64,000 bases of DNA from a virus (IMGVR_UViG_3300027299_000001:124001-188000), one strand, 5' to 3'; shown: positions 26,814 through 37,549, numbered from the stretch's first letter. Numbers and translations are program-made. The notes: generated by a model from the letters alone, not told the origin.

Positions 26814-28646
26814 ATGAGTAATATTATCCAAAGAGATGCTATTTTACCACTAAAGAGTGATAGCTACGCAGCATTTGATCCAGTTTCCCTAAAAGACCTT
26901 TTTAAGAAACGTCTTAACGAATCTGGATTATTCACCCAACAGAACCATGAAGGATCAAACCTTGCTGTGCTGAATGATTTCATCTCAATGGCATTTGGCT
27001 CGTTGTTGTTTTATCTTAATAGAACATCCACAGAAGGCATGTTTTCAGAAGCAGACATTTATGAAAACATGAATAGAATTGTCAAGCTAAATGATTACAA
27101 TCCTCAAGGTTATCATAGTGCCAATCTTGGATTTAGTCTGAGTGCAAACCCATCAATTCCCGTTGGCGCATACACCATTCCAAGATATTCATATATCAAT
27201 GTTGTAGGTGATATACATTACTCATTTACCAAAGATGTAAGCTTTGTCAAAAGCGTATCTGGGTTCGAATTTCTTGAAGAGCCATCTGTGCAGCAGTTAC
27301 TCTATCAAGGCAAATTCAGAGAACATCCTACTATCGAGGCAACAGGGGAAGCTAATGAAATTGTTTATCTAATAACAGACTCAGGTACTAAGGTTGATCA
27401 TTTTAACATCCACGTATACGTACAGCAATCAGGAACAACTCAGTGGACATTATGGGAACAAACTCCTTCCTTGTACCTAGAAAACACCAACTCGAAAAAA
27501 TACGAAATTCGTTTTAATGAAAATGAAAGGTATGAATTAAAATTTGGTGATGGGGTAAATGGCGTTCAATTGAATAGCGGTGATAAAATCGCTATCATAT
27601 ATTTGTCGACATTAGGTCAAGAAGGAGAAGTGGGAGCATTGGCGTTGGGTGACGGTAGATTAGTTCCTTTTAATTCAAAAAATTACCAAAGCATTCTTTC
27701 GAGCACATTGCAAACCAATTCGGTTTTAAGTGATTCCCTTTACACAGGATTGCTGTTTGATAATGCATACCCATCTACCTATTCTAGCGAACCAGAGACA
27801 GTAGACCAAATCCGCAAGAATGCACCTAAAGCATACCGTTCGCAATATCGTCTGGTAACTCAAGATGACTTCACAACATATGTCAATACTAACTTTTATA
27901 ACATTTTACAAGATGCAGTAGTAGTTGATAACGACACATTTGTCAATTCATACATGAAGAGAATTTATGAGTATGGTGTATTGGATCCATCGAGAGAAAG
28001 TCGCGTTCTATTCAATCAAGTAATGTTCGCAGACGCTTGCAACTTTAACAACGCGTATATCTTCGCAGTACCACGTCAGATTACTGGTTCGTCGTATACT
28101 TCATATCTTACACCGGCTCAAAAAAGACTCGTATTAAACACGATTCAAAACTCGAAAATTAAGGTACATACAGTCGAGCCTGTTATGGCTGACCCGATCT
28201 ATATCACTTTCGATGTCGGGGTGCCACTATATGGCCAGGATATTACCATGAGTGATATCGGCACATCAGAAATAGTTGTAAATAAAAATCCAGATGTAAG
28301 AGTGAGCAATGCATCAATAATCAATGGCATTACCGCCATCATCGAGGACTATTTTGCAAGGAAAAATATGAAGCTCGGTAAATCGATTGACATATATGAT
28401 CTCAATAATCAAATACTGGCAGTGCCTGGCGTAGGGAGCATTCGTACACAAAGAACAGACAATCCTAATATTTCAGTAGAAGGTCTTGGCTTGGTCGCCT
28501 GGTCAATGGTTTACGGATTGCCTCGCTTTGTGACTTCAAGACTTAATTTGGAATTTTTTGAATTTGGATATTTCCAATCAGGCGTATCAACAAAAATTCG
28601 AATCAACGAAACTGCATCGAATCTATCTAGAGCTATTCAATACTAA
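26814..28646 (+). CDS. 6: Baseplate wedge protein gp6
   Basis: 610 residues (T4: 660), a J-like baseplate wedge component that dimerises around the hub. Features include SEADIYENMNRIVKLNDYNPQGYHSANLGFSLSA near residue 83, a central beta domain with ERYELKFGDGVNGVQLNSGDKIAIIYL near 240, and VDQIRKNAPKAYRSQYRLVTQDDFTTYV near 330, the typical baseplate J signature. It is followed after 2 nt by the next structural gene. Confidence 0.9.
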   Translation: MSNIIQRDAILPLKSDSYAAFDPVSLKDLFKKRLNESGLFTQQNHEGSNLAVLNDFISMAFGSLLFYLNRTSTEGMFSEADIYENMNRIVKLNDYNPQGYHSANLGFSLSANPSIPVGAYTIPRYSYINVVGDIHYSFTKDVSFVKSVSGFEFLEEPSVQQLLYQGKFREHPTIEATGEANEIVYLITDSGTKVDHFNIHVYVQQSGTTQWTLWEQTPSLYLENTNSKKYEIRFNENERYELKFGDGVNGVQLNSGDKIAIIYLSTLGQEGEVGALALGDGRLVPFNSKNYQSILSSTLQTNSVLSDSLYTGLLFDNAYPSTYSSEPETVDQIRKNAPKAYRSQYRLVTQDDFTTYVNTNFYNILQDAVVVDNDTFVNSYMKRIYEYGVLDPSRESRVLFNQVMFADACNFNNAYIFAVPRQITGSSYTSYLTPAQKRLVLNTIQNSKIKVHTVEPVMADPIYITFDVGVPLYGQDITMSDIGTSEIVVNKNPDVRVSNASIINGITAIIEDYFARKNMKLGKSIDIYDLNNQILAVPGVGSIRTQRTDNPNISVEGLGLVAWSMVYGLPRFVTSRLNLEFFEFGYFQSGVSTKIRINETASNLSRAIQY

Positions 28647-28648
28647 TC

Positions 28649-30556
28649 ATGTCAACTGTAGCAATAACACCAGCGTTAACGGGATATGCAGCCATAACCC
28701 AATTTACCCTTTCCTCTGATAGTTCAGGCAAGACCAATTGGTCTCTCGGTGATGGTACTATTGCTTCTAGCCCAAACAACGCATATCGCAAAACCTATTC
28801 GGAGCCAGGAGTATATAAAGTAACGCTACTCGAAAATGATACAGTAACATCTACAACATTATCTGTCTTTAATTATTTGCCAGAAAGTATATCATTCAAG
28901 ACACCGTCAGTGACGGGCACTGCAGGGATAGCTATACCACTAACAATCAGCGTAACATCCAATTCACCAGGACCATATACTATTGACCTATATGCAGCAA
29001 ATTCATATTCAGCACCATATGATTTTGATGGTACATTATGGTCGCATTTAAACGCAACTTGGAAATTTACTGACGAAGATGGTACTCCAGTTAAAAGAAT
29101 CGAAGTCACACCAACGAGTGTCTTTTATTCGAGTGCGTCGGGTATCGTCACCGATTCTAATTATACGTTTATTGGTACTACGGCTACCGTTACAGCGAAG
29201 TTTTGTGATGACTTGCCTAGTGTAACGGCGGGTACTAGAATCATCGCATCAAAGTATGTTAGTGATACAACAAATAGTAGAGTGACAGCAAATACATTAG
29301 TGTTTCTATCTGCAAATTCAGTAACAGGCATAAACGTAACGATCGACGGCATTAATACACACAATCCGTTTTACTGGCAAGGCGGCAATATTCCTTATGT
29401 TGTCGCACTTAATGGTGCTCAAGGAATTGTCAAGTTTCTACCATATGATGTGACACCGATTAATGTCACCATTAAAGTGCTAAGTGGTTCGACAGACATC
29501 ACATCAAATTTCACATTCAAAGAACCAAATAATCAAATTAAAAAATATGACGATGATGGTTACACCTACAGAGGAGGGTATACACGAAATATAGCAAAAA
29601 CTCTGTTATCAGCATCGAATGTTCGGATTCAGGCATCTGCAGTTTTTGATGTCAATTATAATTCGTTTTCATCGGTATACTTCGCACCACAGAAAATTAA
29701 TTCGACGTTGAACTTTGTTGCATACTCTCCATATTTTGACGTAAAACCATTATCATACAACAGCTTTCGTCGCTTCAATGAAAGCGAAAATTTCAAATGC
29801 CTGATGAATGATTTCGTCAACGCACCTGTGCTCAAAAATAGTACAAATTTCTTTGACAATTATCTTGGCGTATTGCTTGGCGATACTCCAGACGATACCG
29901 AAAATCCAGGCCAAAAGGTCATGGAAAAAATATCAAATTTTGCCAAAAATCATCACGATGTAGACACAGCAAACTTACAACAGTTTTTAAGTCTAGCGAA
30001 ACAAGTAGACATGCCCGTTGACGATTTTGGATTGTCATATCCTTCAAGACTCGCAAGAGTAATGGATATAGCATCATGTCCACGTAAAAAAGTGTGGGGT
30101 GCAAAATGCCCATGCAATCAGAATTTTGGTTGCTCGAATTGCTGTGGTGATGTGTGTAAGGTTTGTGGCAAAGACCGCACAGACAATCTTGGTGCGAAAT
30201 TAACAATGTCCAGTACTATTACGGCCGGGACGCCAATAGTAATTGAATATCTACAGAGTAATAATACAAAATATGAATTATTTTATCCAAAGGCAATTGG
30301 TGCATTATCATCATATACGCTCAATTCGCTTACGAGCATTAGTCTTAAAACACCGCTAACAACCTATTATAATTTCTATACATACATCGATACACCATCA
30401 AACAATCAAGTTGAAGGGTTGATTAACTGGAGCGATGGGTATACAACTATTTCTGAAAGTGCCTCAACCGAATTCCAGTGGTATGGAGATAATCAGATAC
30501 TCGATAGCTTATTCAATCTCGAGCTGCACCGAGGATTAAATATAATCGATGAGTAA
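28649..30556 (+). CDS. Virion protein with PKD-like and Cys-rich domains
   Basis: 635 residues. Residues 10-75 fit a PKD/Ig-like domain (TNWSLGDGTIAS, YSEPGVYKVTL). The middle is all-beta. Near residues 480-515 is a compact cysteine cluster, CPRKKVWGAKCPCNQNFGCSNCC then CKVCGKD, that could bind zinc or iron. Position after gp25-gp6 suggests a baseplate wedge or peripheral component in the place of T4 gp7/gp8, but no similarity to those can be claimed. Confidence 0.75.
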   Translation: MSTVAITPALTGYAAITQFTLSSDSSGKTNWSLGDGTIASSPNNAYRKTYSEPGVYKVTLLENDTVTSTTLSVFNYLPESISFKTPSVTGTAGIAIPLTISVTSNSPGPYTIDLYAANSYSAPYDFDGTLWSHLNATWKFTDEDGTPVKRIEVTPTSVFYSSASGIVTDSNYTFIGTTATVTAKFCDDLPSVTAGTRIIASKYVSDTTNSRVTANTLVFLSANSVTGINVTIDGINTHNPFYWQGGNIPYVVALNGAQGIVKFLPYDVTPINVTIKVLSGSTDITSNFTFKEPNNQIKKYDDDGYTYRGGYTRNIAKTLLSASNVRIQASAVFDVNYNSFSSVYFAPQKINSTLNFVAYSPYFDVKPLSYNSFRRFNESENFKCLMNDFVNAPVLKNSTNFFDNYLGVLLGDTPDDTENPGQKVMEKISNFAKNHHDVDTANLQQFLSLAKQVDMPVDDFGLSYPSRLARVMDIASCPRKKVWGAKCPCNQNFGCSNCCGDVCKVCGKDRTDNLGAKLTMSSTITAGTPIVIEYLQSNNTKYELFYPKAIGALSSYTLNSLTSISLKTPLTTYYNFYTYIDTPSNNQVEGLINWSDGYTTISESASTEFQWYGDNQILDSLFNLELHRGLNIIDE

Positions 30557-30565
30557 GTATGGATA

Positions 30566-33500
30566 ATGGCCGAGATTCTCAAAAGACTAACGCAACAAAC
30601 AACCACATCGTTTGAAACCCAATACAATGCCAATCTTGCGAAAGGTGTTGTTGATGATGTGCCATTGGATTATAATCGACCTTTTACATTTTTAGAATGG
30701 TCTGCGGCAAACCCGAATGCTAACAGCACCATTGCAAAGAAAGTCTATGAACAGTATCTTAGCAGCTGGTACAGCAATCGTTATGATACTCAGACTGCAG
30801 CAGACCTTCTCAAATCACAATATCAGCAAGTAGTTGAGAGACTGCAATATATTTTTAAAGATGATCCAGCATTCAGAAAATTAGCGAATGCAAATTTAGA
30901 CGATCCTTATGATGTCGAAATTTTAATTCCTTTGCTTTCCAAGAAGCTAAGAGATATTGCGCTCTATTATGTAGGCCAAAGAGCAAATGCAAAGAAGAGC
31001 AAAATCAAATACAATATTGCAGGTAGTAATGCAGCAATTGAAAGATTATTCTATGAATACATTTTAAAAAATTACACAGCATCGACATATCAAACTACGG
31101 TAATCGAACAAAGTGCATTCGCAGGTCTTCCTCAATTATCATCAGTTAAAGATGACTTCAAGATAGTAATACAGGAGCTGTATGACACCTCAACATATCA
31201 AGACAAAAATCCAAGCACTGCATATGAAGACATTACAGTAGACTTTGTCAAAGACTTTTGTGCAACGGATGTAGAGGCGCAGCCATATTACAATAAGCTG
31301 GGAGCATATGATGTAGTAATAGATAATCCGATGTTCTTTAATCTTGCAGACTATGTGCAAGACGTTGCCAATATGGCAGCAAGTGCGACGATAAATCTAG
31401 ACGGCATCGATAGCAATAAAATCAATGAATTTGAGGCTACTGCAAAATATCTAGGAACTGATTTGTACTATATTAGTGGGGGATATTATATTCCAAAAGT
31501 TGATACAGTAAATCTAGATATCAAATCGGGCAGTAATTTATTCTACTGGCCTTCCGGCGAGTTTGTATACAGAGGATTGACGAACGCAGAGTATTCAGAA
31601 CTACCAATCAACGAAAGCGAATTTTTAACCAAAGGAACAGCTGCAGCAAATTATGAAGATGCTGATAAGATTTTCGTCAATAGATGTGGATATGGCATTC
31701 AAGGTGCCTGGTTGTGCAAGACATCGGAACAAGATAGAGAAGACACATTTAAAGTTGAATTGCAGGGATCTCTCAAGTGTGATGGCCGCACGATTTTAAG
31801 ATTCCCATTTCCAGGTCGAGGATATTTTATTGATGACGAATGGACTGGTGTGCAGACGAATGGACTGATTAACAAAACATACTTCACAGATGCAGAACTT
31901 GCCAAGCTTGAAGATTTGTATTGGAATACAAGTATTGCAGACGTTCAGTCGTCCACCAAACCTGTTGCGATTAACGATACCTATCTAGCAGCGGATGGCG
32001 CACAGCCCGGTTCTATATACAACAAAGCAGATCACTTCTTTGTTCGACAAACAACAAATCCAAATCGTATAGATGATGAAACGCCTGATGGTGTTTTTAA
32101 TAATAGTGTAAATGATTACTGGTTGTTTAGGTTTGAGAAGACAGAATTGCCAATTACAGCATCAGTTGAATTGTCATCTAGCATTGACAAAGAAAATGGT
32201 ACGCATATATTCTGGCCATATGAAAGCTTTGATGGTTCTGGTGAATACACGCCACTGCCTACATACATCACACGCAAAAATAAAATCGCATTGCCTACCG
32301 CACTGTCGTCGTTAAATGTATTCAAAGATTTCGGTTCATCAAAAGCAGGCACAACTCATTTAGATTCTGATGTAATATTGAAATTAGATAATTGCGGTGA
32401 AATCGTCGGTGCGGCGTATTTGAAAGGCCAGTCTTTGCGCAATTTCAATAGCACAAAATTTAATGACTACGTATTCAACAATAATTATCTAGATCCGTTT
32501 GGATATACATTATTGTCTGGTGTAATTCAGCCGGGCTTGACATTAAAGGCAAGTCCTGGTGTGGTGGCTCCATTTATATGGGGTGTTAATGGTGCGAAGT
32601 TTGGTGATATTAATGATGTCCCAGCTACTAAGATTAACAGCATAGCCGCATTCACAGGACATAAGCATGAACCAAATTGTCCTTATCTTAGAAAAGATCT
32701 ACAATCTCTTTATTACTATCAAACAGAAATTGAACACACCACTGCATGCGAATGTAAAGCTCTGAACTATTCGCCGTTCGGACACAAAGGAAATCGTCTT
32801 GATTCTTTTGGTTCATTATCAGATTTTATTTTTGAAATCACATCGCCTCTAGATTTTGATAAATTTGAATTATCTGAATGGAGGGACAGTCTCGGCAGAG
32901 GATGGCAAAACAGCGATCGCATTGCCTATTTCAAGCTAGACGCTGACAATAAATTTGTTGATCTTGGTTGGGGTACGGGTAAATGGATGACACCAGGCGG
33001 GGGTGAATTTTTACTCCGTCCTGGTGTCGTATATGGCTACTATCGCAATAACAAATTACCATGCTTAGTCAAAGGATCTGATTTTTATTTCATTCTTAAC
33101 CATCAATATTGCAACCCACAAGAATATCTATCAATCAAAGACGAACTTTGCTATTCGAACGAATTCATGTTCGATTTCACACCAAGATGGATTGATCTGG
33201 TTGTTGACAATGATACTAATATTAGTAGCTGGAAATCGAGGGATTATACTCCATCAGATATTGTCTTTAATCCCGGAGATCATTTAGTATATATCCATCG
33301 CAAGCAAAATACATTTTCGATCCAATGGGATGATGGAGATGAAAAAACAGTATCATATGATTTGATTAATTTCATATGGCAAACAAAATTGCGCGGATGG
33401 AATTATAGTCTAAACAAATGGACCGGCTCACAGAATACAGTAGGTGCGAAACCATACTGGGCACTCGCTGATGAGTTGTGTGGTATAGACCATTTCAATT

Positions 33501-35341
33501 TGTCAATTGGAAATCATCGCAAGTTGGTAAACGAATATCTGTTTACAAATCATCCGAAATATACACTTAATACATTAAACCATTTCGACACAATTGAATA
33601 CTTCCGCAGAGCGAATGATTCATTTATATGGACCCAAAATTTTACAGTTAGCTCTACACAAGCAACGACAGAGTGGAGAAAAATTAACCTAGTCGAAAAA
33701 GAACCATACATTAAACACAATTGTTCGGTTCGTACAGAGACAGTCAAGAAATGTTATGGATTGCCTGATGAGTATACACCAGATGATACAGAAACAAATT
33801 TTATTAGCCAACAAGAAGTATTTGATAAAATTTTAGTCATTGAAAGTCTGTCAGGCGAAAGTGATATTGTATTCGAATCATCATCTCTCGACCAGCCAGT
33901 TAGCATAGTATATTGCGCCAAAAATCCGTTTACTATAACCCAAACGCTAACAGACGTATCGGTAGGACTTCCACCTTCCGGTGGTGTATATGTACCAGTT
34001 ACATCGGGTGTTCTTGTCAACGCTAAGGCACCATATGCTAATCTGCTGAATATTAATAACCCTACAGTAGCATATATACCAAACTCGAGCGGATTGGCTA
34101 CAAAAGAAAATCTCGGCCTATTCACACCAGACAATCTAGTAGTTCCGATTTACAATTCGAGCATCGTTGCCAAAGAACCAAATATCGACAATGACTATCG
34201 CGAAAATGTATTCTACGTTGCAGATCCTACTTTTTATATAGACAACCGCGGATTATCAAATGTTGACAATAATCAGATTTTAAAAATCAAATCAACAAAT
34301 GCATCATTTATCAAATATCCATCAACAGCAGCATGCAAATCGGGGGATGTATACAACGACAAAAATTATCCTAACTTCAACGCATATCAAAGTGTTGCGG
34401 AATCGCATGGCAATGATACTATCAGTATTCCATTTAATGAATTGACTGATCCATGGGTTGGTGAATTTGAAGACGAATGGTTTGACAAGATTAACTATAC
34501 AGCGAACTTATATGGTGAATATAATATTCTCAGTGGTTCAAATTCGTGGGCATCATCAAGATTCAACGAAACAACGGCATATATACACAAACACCAAACA
34601 GATATATACGGCAATTATTATACATTATTCAAAGACACACCGACTGCTACATTGTTTGCAAAGCAATCAAATTATGGTAGGTTGTATGTGAAGACCATCA
34701 ACAACAAAACATTGCCAGCAGTATCCGCACTTGCTAAAGTGTATGATACCTACGCAGCGTCAAATACTTCAATCTATCGACAATTAACAGGAAACAAGAT
34801 CAAGAATATTGAAGTATTTTACGATACAATGATTAGCCACTTGTCTGGTGCTATTCTCGTCGATCGAATTTCGGTCGATTATGAAACAGGTGAAATCTTT
34901 TCTAGTGCAGAACAAAAAGCATCCAATACATCCGATAATTCATTTGTCATTACAATAGATAGTCCTACATATGGTACTTGCGGATCTATCTTAATTCCTG
35001 ACGACAACACACTAACATTCGTGACAATGGCTAGCTCGAATCCGCCATATCCGAAAGTATATGAACATATACTTGGCAGCGATATAGTCAGACTGGCTTA
35101 TGATGGCGCAAATGATTACACTACATTCAAGGCAGCATTAAGTAGTTATGGCACTTCGACGATCCCATCATTTGATTTCGCTTATGACAAAAACTCAGGG
35201 ATATACACAGTATCTTACATTTTATTCACAGCAAGCACACTAGTCAATGCGTTTATGACAGTGTTTATCAATTTGAAGAAACAAAACGGTAAATTGGTTC
35301 TAGATTCTTTCAATCTAATCAGACCGTATCTATCCTATTAA
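30566..35341 (+). CDS. Very large baseplate or tail protein (gp7 position)
   Basis: 1591 residues; the longest gene in the window. The N-terminal 200 residues are helical (FEYILKNYTAS, LLSKKLRDIALYYVGQ), the rest beta-rich with many Tyr and Asn and several short Cys segments (HEPNCPYLRKDL, HTTACECKAL). T4 gp7 (1032 residues) follows a similar order near gp6, so a baseplate wedge role is inferred from position and size only. Its last 4 bases overlap the convergent gene ending at 35338. Confidence 0.78.
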   Translation: MAEILKRLTQQTTTSFETQYNANLAKGVVDDVPLDYNRPFTFLEWSAANPNANSTIAKKVYEQYLSSWYSNRYDTQTAADLLKSQYQQVVERLQYIFKDDPAFRKLANANLDDPYDVEILIPLLSKKLRDIALYYVGQRANAKKSKIKYNIAGSNAAIERLFYEYILKNYTASTYQTTVIEQSAFAGLPQLSSVKDDFKIVIQELYDTSTYQDKNPSTAYEDITVDFVKDFCATDVEAQPYYNKLGAYDVVIDNPMFFNLADYVQDVANMAASATINLDGIDSNKINEFEATAKYLGTDLYYISGGYYIPKVDTVNLDIKSGSNLFYWPSGEFVYRGLTNAEYSELPINESEFLTKGTAAANYEDADKIFVNRCGYGIQGAWLCKTSEQDREDTFKVELQGSLKCDGRTILRFPFPGRGYFIDDEWTGVQTNGLINKTYFTDAELAKLEDLYWNTSIADVQSSTKPVAINDTYLAADGAQPGSIYNKADHFFVRQTTNPNRIDDETPDGVFNNSVNDYWLFRFEKTELPITASVELSSSIDKENGTHIFWPYESFDGSGEYTPLPTYITRKNKIALPTALSSLNVFKDFGSSKAGTTHLDSDVILKLDNCGEIVGAAYLKGQSLRNFNSTKFNDYVFNNNYLDPFGYTLLSGVIQPGLTLKASPGVVAPFIWGVNGAKFGDINDVPATKINSIAAFTGHKHEPNCPYLRKDLQSLYYYQTEIEHTTACECKALNYSPFGHKGNRLDSFGSLSDFIFEITSPLDFDKFELSEWRDSLGRGWQNSDRIAYFKLDADNKFVDLGWGTGKWMTPGGGEFLLRPGVVYGYYRNNKLPCLVKGSDFYFILNHQYCNPQEYLSIKDELCYSNEFMFDFTPRWIDLVVDNDTNISSWKSRDYTPSDIVFNPGDHLVYIHRKQNTFSIQWDDGDEKTVSYDLINFIWQTKLRGWNYSLNKWTGSQNTVGAKPYWALADELCGIDHFNLSIGNHRKLVNEYLFTNHPKYTLNTLNHFDTIEYFRRANDSFIWTQNFTVSSTQATTEWRKINLVEKEPYIKHNCSVRTETVKKCYGLPDEYTPDDTETNFISQQEVFDKILVIESLSGESDIVFESSSLDQPVSIVYCAKNPFTITQTLTDVSVGLPPSGGVYVPVTSGVLVNAKAPYANLLNINNPTVAYIPNSSGLATKENLGLFTPDNLVVPIYNSSIVAKEPNIDNDYRENVFYVADPTFYIDNRGLSNVDNNQILKIKSTNASFIKYPSTAACKSGDVYNDKNYPNFNAYQSVAESHGNDTISIPFNELTDPWVGEFEDEWFDKINYTANLYGEYNILSGSNSWASSRFNETTAYIHKHQTDIYGNYYTLFKDTPTATLFAKQSNYGRLYVKTINNKTLPAVSALAKVYDTYAASNTSIYRQLTGNKIKNIEVFYDTMISHLSGAILVDRISVDYETGEIFSSAEQKASNTSDNSFVITIDSPTYGTCGSILIPDDNTLTFVTMASSNPPYPKVYEHILGSDIVRLAYDGANDYTTFKAALSSYGTSTIPSFDFAYDKNSGIYTVSYILFTASTLVNAFMTVFINLKKQNGKLVLDSFNLIRPYLSY

Positions 35342-35637
35342 GTATTTTGAGATGAATCGGAGAAATATTGTGTACGATAATACAATGGACCAGAACCAGC
35401 AATTGTCTTTGCGCTTACCTGATTGGAATCTGTTACACCTCTAAATGTAAATGTGTCGTCAGCAGATAGAGCCATTGCATTGCTTGCTCCAGAAAATCCG
35501 TTGTCATAAATTTCAATAGTTGTTCCAGTTTTATTCACTACGATAACCTCGCTACAGCTTTGCGACGACAAGGCAACCAAGGAATTTGAGATAGTTTGGT
35601 TAAAAGAGCGACAAATATTTTTGTTTGTAAAAGCCAT
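35338..35637 (-). CDS. Small virion hypothetical protein
   Basis: 99 residues from the ATG at 35637. Begins MAFTNKNICRSFNQTISNSLVALSSQ and continues as a beta-rich segment (VIVVNKTGTTIEIYDNG). Looks like a decoration or fibre-accessory protein, not recognised. A late box ATAAATA (minus strand, 35643-35649) lies 5 nt before the ATG. Confidence 0.72.
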   Translation of the reverse strand: MAFTNKNICRSFNQTISNSLVALSSQSCSEVIVVNKTGTTIEIYDNGFSGASNAMALSADDTFTFRGVTDSNQVSAKTIAGSGPLYYRTQYFSDSSQNT

Positions 35638-35642
35638 ATAAT

Positions 35643-35649
35643 TATTTAT
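35643..35649 (-). promoter_or_regulatory. Late promoter ATAAATA (minus strand)
   Basis: Minus-strand box 5 nt before the ATG at 35637, in the 14-nt gap after the preceding minus-strand gene. Confidence 0.55.
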
Positions 35650-35651
35650 CG

Positions 35652-37028
35652 TTATGCACGTTGAATCACATTCATCGACGCCCAAATTACAGCATCATTG
35701 GTAATGCCCTTTGCTGCAATGGTAATATTCTCTGGTGTGCCGTTTATTTTTACACCGAATCGACCGTTTAAACCACCCACAGATGCTTCGTCTGTACTAA
35801 TGCCAGCACGTTGAGATGCACCGATAAATTTCGTCAGCAGGTCGGTTCCTGCAGTCAATATTGCAGTATTAGCACCAATAGCATATTGGAATGGCGTGCC
35901 GACTAGATCAGCCCATGTAGGAGCAGTGCCAGACACTTCAGCATTGTACACTAATTTATAGACACAAGAACCATTATTCGATGCATTTAACAAATCAACA
36001 GAGCGTAATAATGGGACAATATCTGGTTGTGCTGGATTTAATCTAACAGATAATACAGGATGAAATGCTAAGGTATTCACAGTGACAGACGCACTCGTAG
36101 ACACACTCGCTGGTGTTCCTAAAATATCCTCGTTACCCTCAATTATTACAGATGAACAAATATGTTTCATCGATCCAGATCCAGCACCAGTCTGACGAAT
36201 TTCATATCGGATTGGGTGATTAGGAGAAGACAGATATGTGGAATTTAAACTATTGAGATTTGTTACATAGTGCGCATAATAACATTTTCCTTCCAAATAA
36301 AACCCAAAGCGAACACGACCGACACCCAGCCATTCATAATCCATTGTAAGAATCTGAGCTTTGGTAAAATCAATAGCCAACCCAGATGGGCCTGTGCCAT
36401 CTAGCTTGTCGACATTCCATGCAGATTGTGGCACTGAAACCGAATATGCAGTGCCTTCAGTTTTGAGAACTACAAATCTTGGGCCAGCAGAAGTGACTTC
36501 AAGATAGATCCCGGAATTAGGATTATACGGAGCCACCGAACCACTCTGGAATAATCCAACTCTCTTTGTAATATTGGTTTCTGGAGCAAAAACACCAGTA
36601 AATAAACCTACAATGCCTTTGCCTGGTTGATAGTTGAATCTCAAAGGAGTTTGTCTTATAACGTAAGCACCGTTCGCATTTGTCGTCATATTCACCAACG
36701 AATCACCGCTAACATGAACACTAGTGGCATTTGCAGTTACAACCTCATCAAAAATATTGACACCTTTGCCGTACAATTGCTTCGCGTCTATCAGTGAGAC
36801 TGGCTGCGAAACCCGCAAACGGCCAAATGCGTCAGAAGAAGCGTTGTCACCAAATGCACTTCCATTTACCTGAGCCTTGGTTAGGTCGTACACTAGCATT
36901 GCAGTTTTATTATATCTAGTCCCATCAGATGTCGTGACTGGAGGGTAACTAGTGTCGCCGCTTACGGCAACCCAGCACATCGACTTGAGTGCTTGTTCTT
37001 GATATCTTGGATTCGTAATAATCATCAA
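35652..37028 (-). CDS. Conserved virion structural protein
   Basis: 458 residues. Contains SSDAFGRLRVSQPVSLIDAKQLYGKG near residue 65 and APETNITKRVGLF, a pattern I associate with a widespread phage particle protein (GRLRVS.P...D.K..Y) of unknown precise role. It has a fibre-like beta architecture and no enzymatic motif. The start could be either of two adjacent ATG codons (37028 or 37025). A TAAATAC late-type box lies a few nt upstream on the minus strand. Confidence 0.78.
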   Translation of the reverse strand: MMIITNPRYQEQALKSMCWVAVSGDTSYPPVTTSDGTRYNKTAMLVYDLTKAQVNGSAFGDNASSDAFGRLRVSQPVSLIDAKQLYGKGVNIFDEVVTANATSVHVSGDSLVNMTTNANGAYVIRQTPLRFNYQPGKGIVGLFTGVFAPETNITKRVGLFQSGSVAPYNPNSGIYLEVTSAGPRFVVLKTEGTAYSVSVPQSAWNVDKLDGTGPSGLAIDFTKAQILTMDYEWLGVGRVRFGFYLEGKCYYAHYVTNLNSLNSTYLSSPNHPIRYEIRQTGAGSGSMKHICSSVIIEGNEDILGTPASVSTSASVTVNTLAFHPVLSVRLNPAQPDIVPLLRSVDLLNASNNGSCVYKLVYNAEVSGTAPTWADLVGTPFQYAIGANTAILTAGTDLLTKFIGASQRAGISTDEASVGGLNGRFGVKINGTPENITIAAKGITNDAVIWASMNVIQRA

Positions 37029-37072
37029 AAGTATTTAGTTGCATTCTATGCAGCCATCTATTATTATAGATA

Positions 37073-37080
37073 TATAAATA
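37073..37080 (+). promoter_or_regulatory. Late promoter TATAAATA for tmRNA
   Basis: Perfect late consensus 24 nt before the mature 5' end of the tmRNA. Transcription would start near 37086, leaving a short leader for RNase P to remove. Confidence 0.65.
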
Positions 37081-37104
37081 AAAAATAGTTCTTTGAAATA
37101 ATAT

Positions 37105-37549
37105 GGGGGTGAATATGGTTTTCGATTTGATAGTCGAACGTGACATAAGCACACAGTGGTTGACCGGCTGGCCACTATAAAAGCCGTTCAAACAAACCAA
37201 ATGCAGAAGACACTGAAGTCGATGCCCTCTTAGCGCAAGCAGAATATATCTTCAATAACGCAGACGAGTTCGTCTTTGCGGATGAAGAAGCACTGGTTGC
37301 CTAAGCTCAACAGCAAATGATCCTATTAAGTTTGCTGAGGTACTACAATAGGTAGTGTTAATACATCTCATCACATGTAAACCAAAGATGTCTGTAGTTA
37401 CTAGCAGTTTGTAGTAGTAGGTAGTGACCCTAAATGAAAGGCCGATGTACCAGCAGACCTAAGTCAGAGAAATTGCAAATACATCTAAGTGTGTAGAAAG
37501 TGTAACCAAGCTATCAAAGACTCCGGTTCAAATCCGGACACCTCCACCA
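37105..37549 (+). ncRNA. ssrA: Transfer-messenger RNA (tmRNA)
   Basis: The 5' end GGGGGTGAATATGG and the 3' end CACCTCCACCA pair as a 7-bp acceptor stem with G3-U as third pair, the alanyl-tRNA synthetase identity element; CCA is encoded. The T arm is TCCGG TTCAAAT CCGGA just upstream. After the 5' domain, AGTGG/CCACT and CGGC/GCCG interlock as pseudoknot 1 ending TATAAAAGCCG at 37186, as in E. coli tmRNA. An open frame then runs from GCA at 37203 to TAA at 37302, giving a 33-residue tag that begins AEDTEVDALL and ends FADEEALVA. The RNA is 445 nt, longer than the usual 350-400. Function: rescue of stalled ribosomes and tagging of truncated proteins. Confidence 0.93.
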
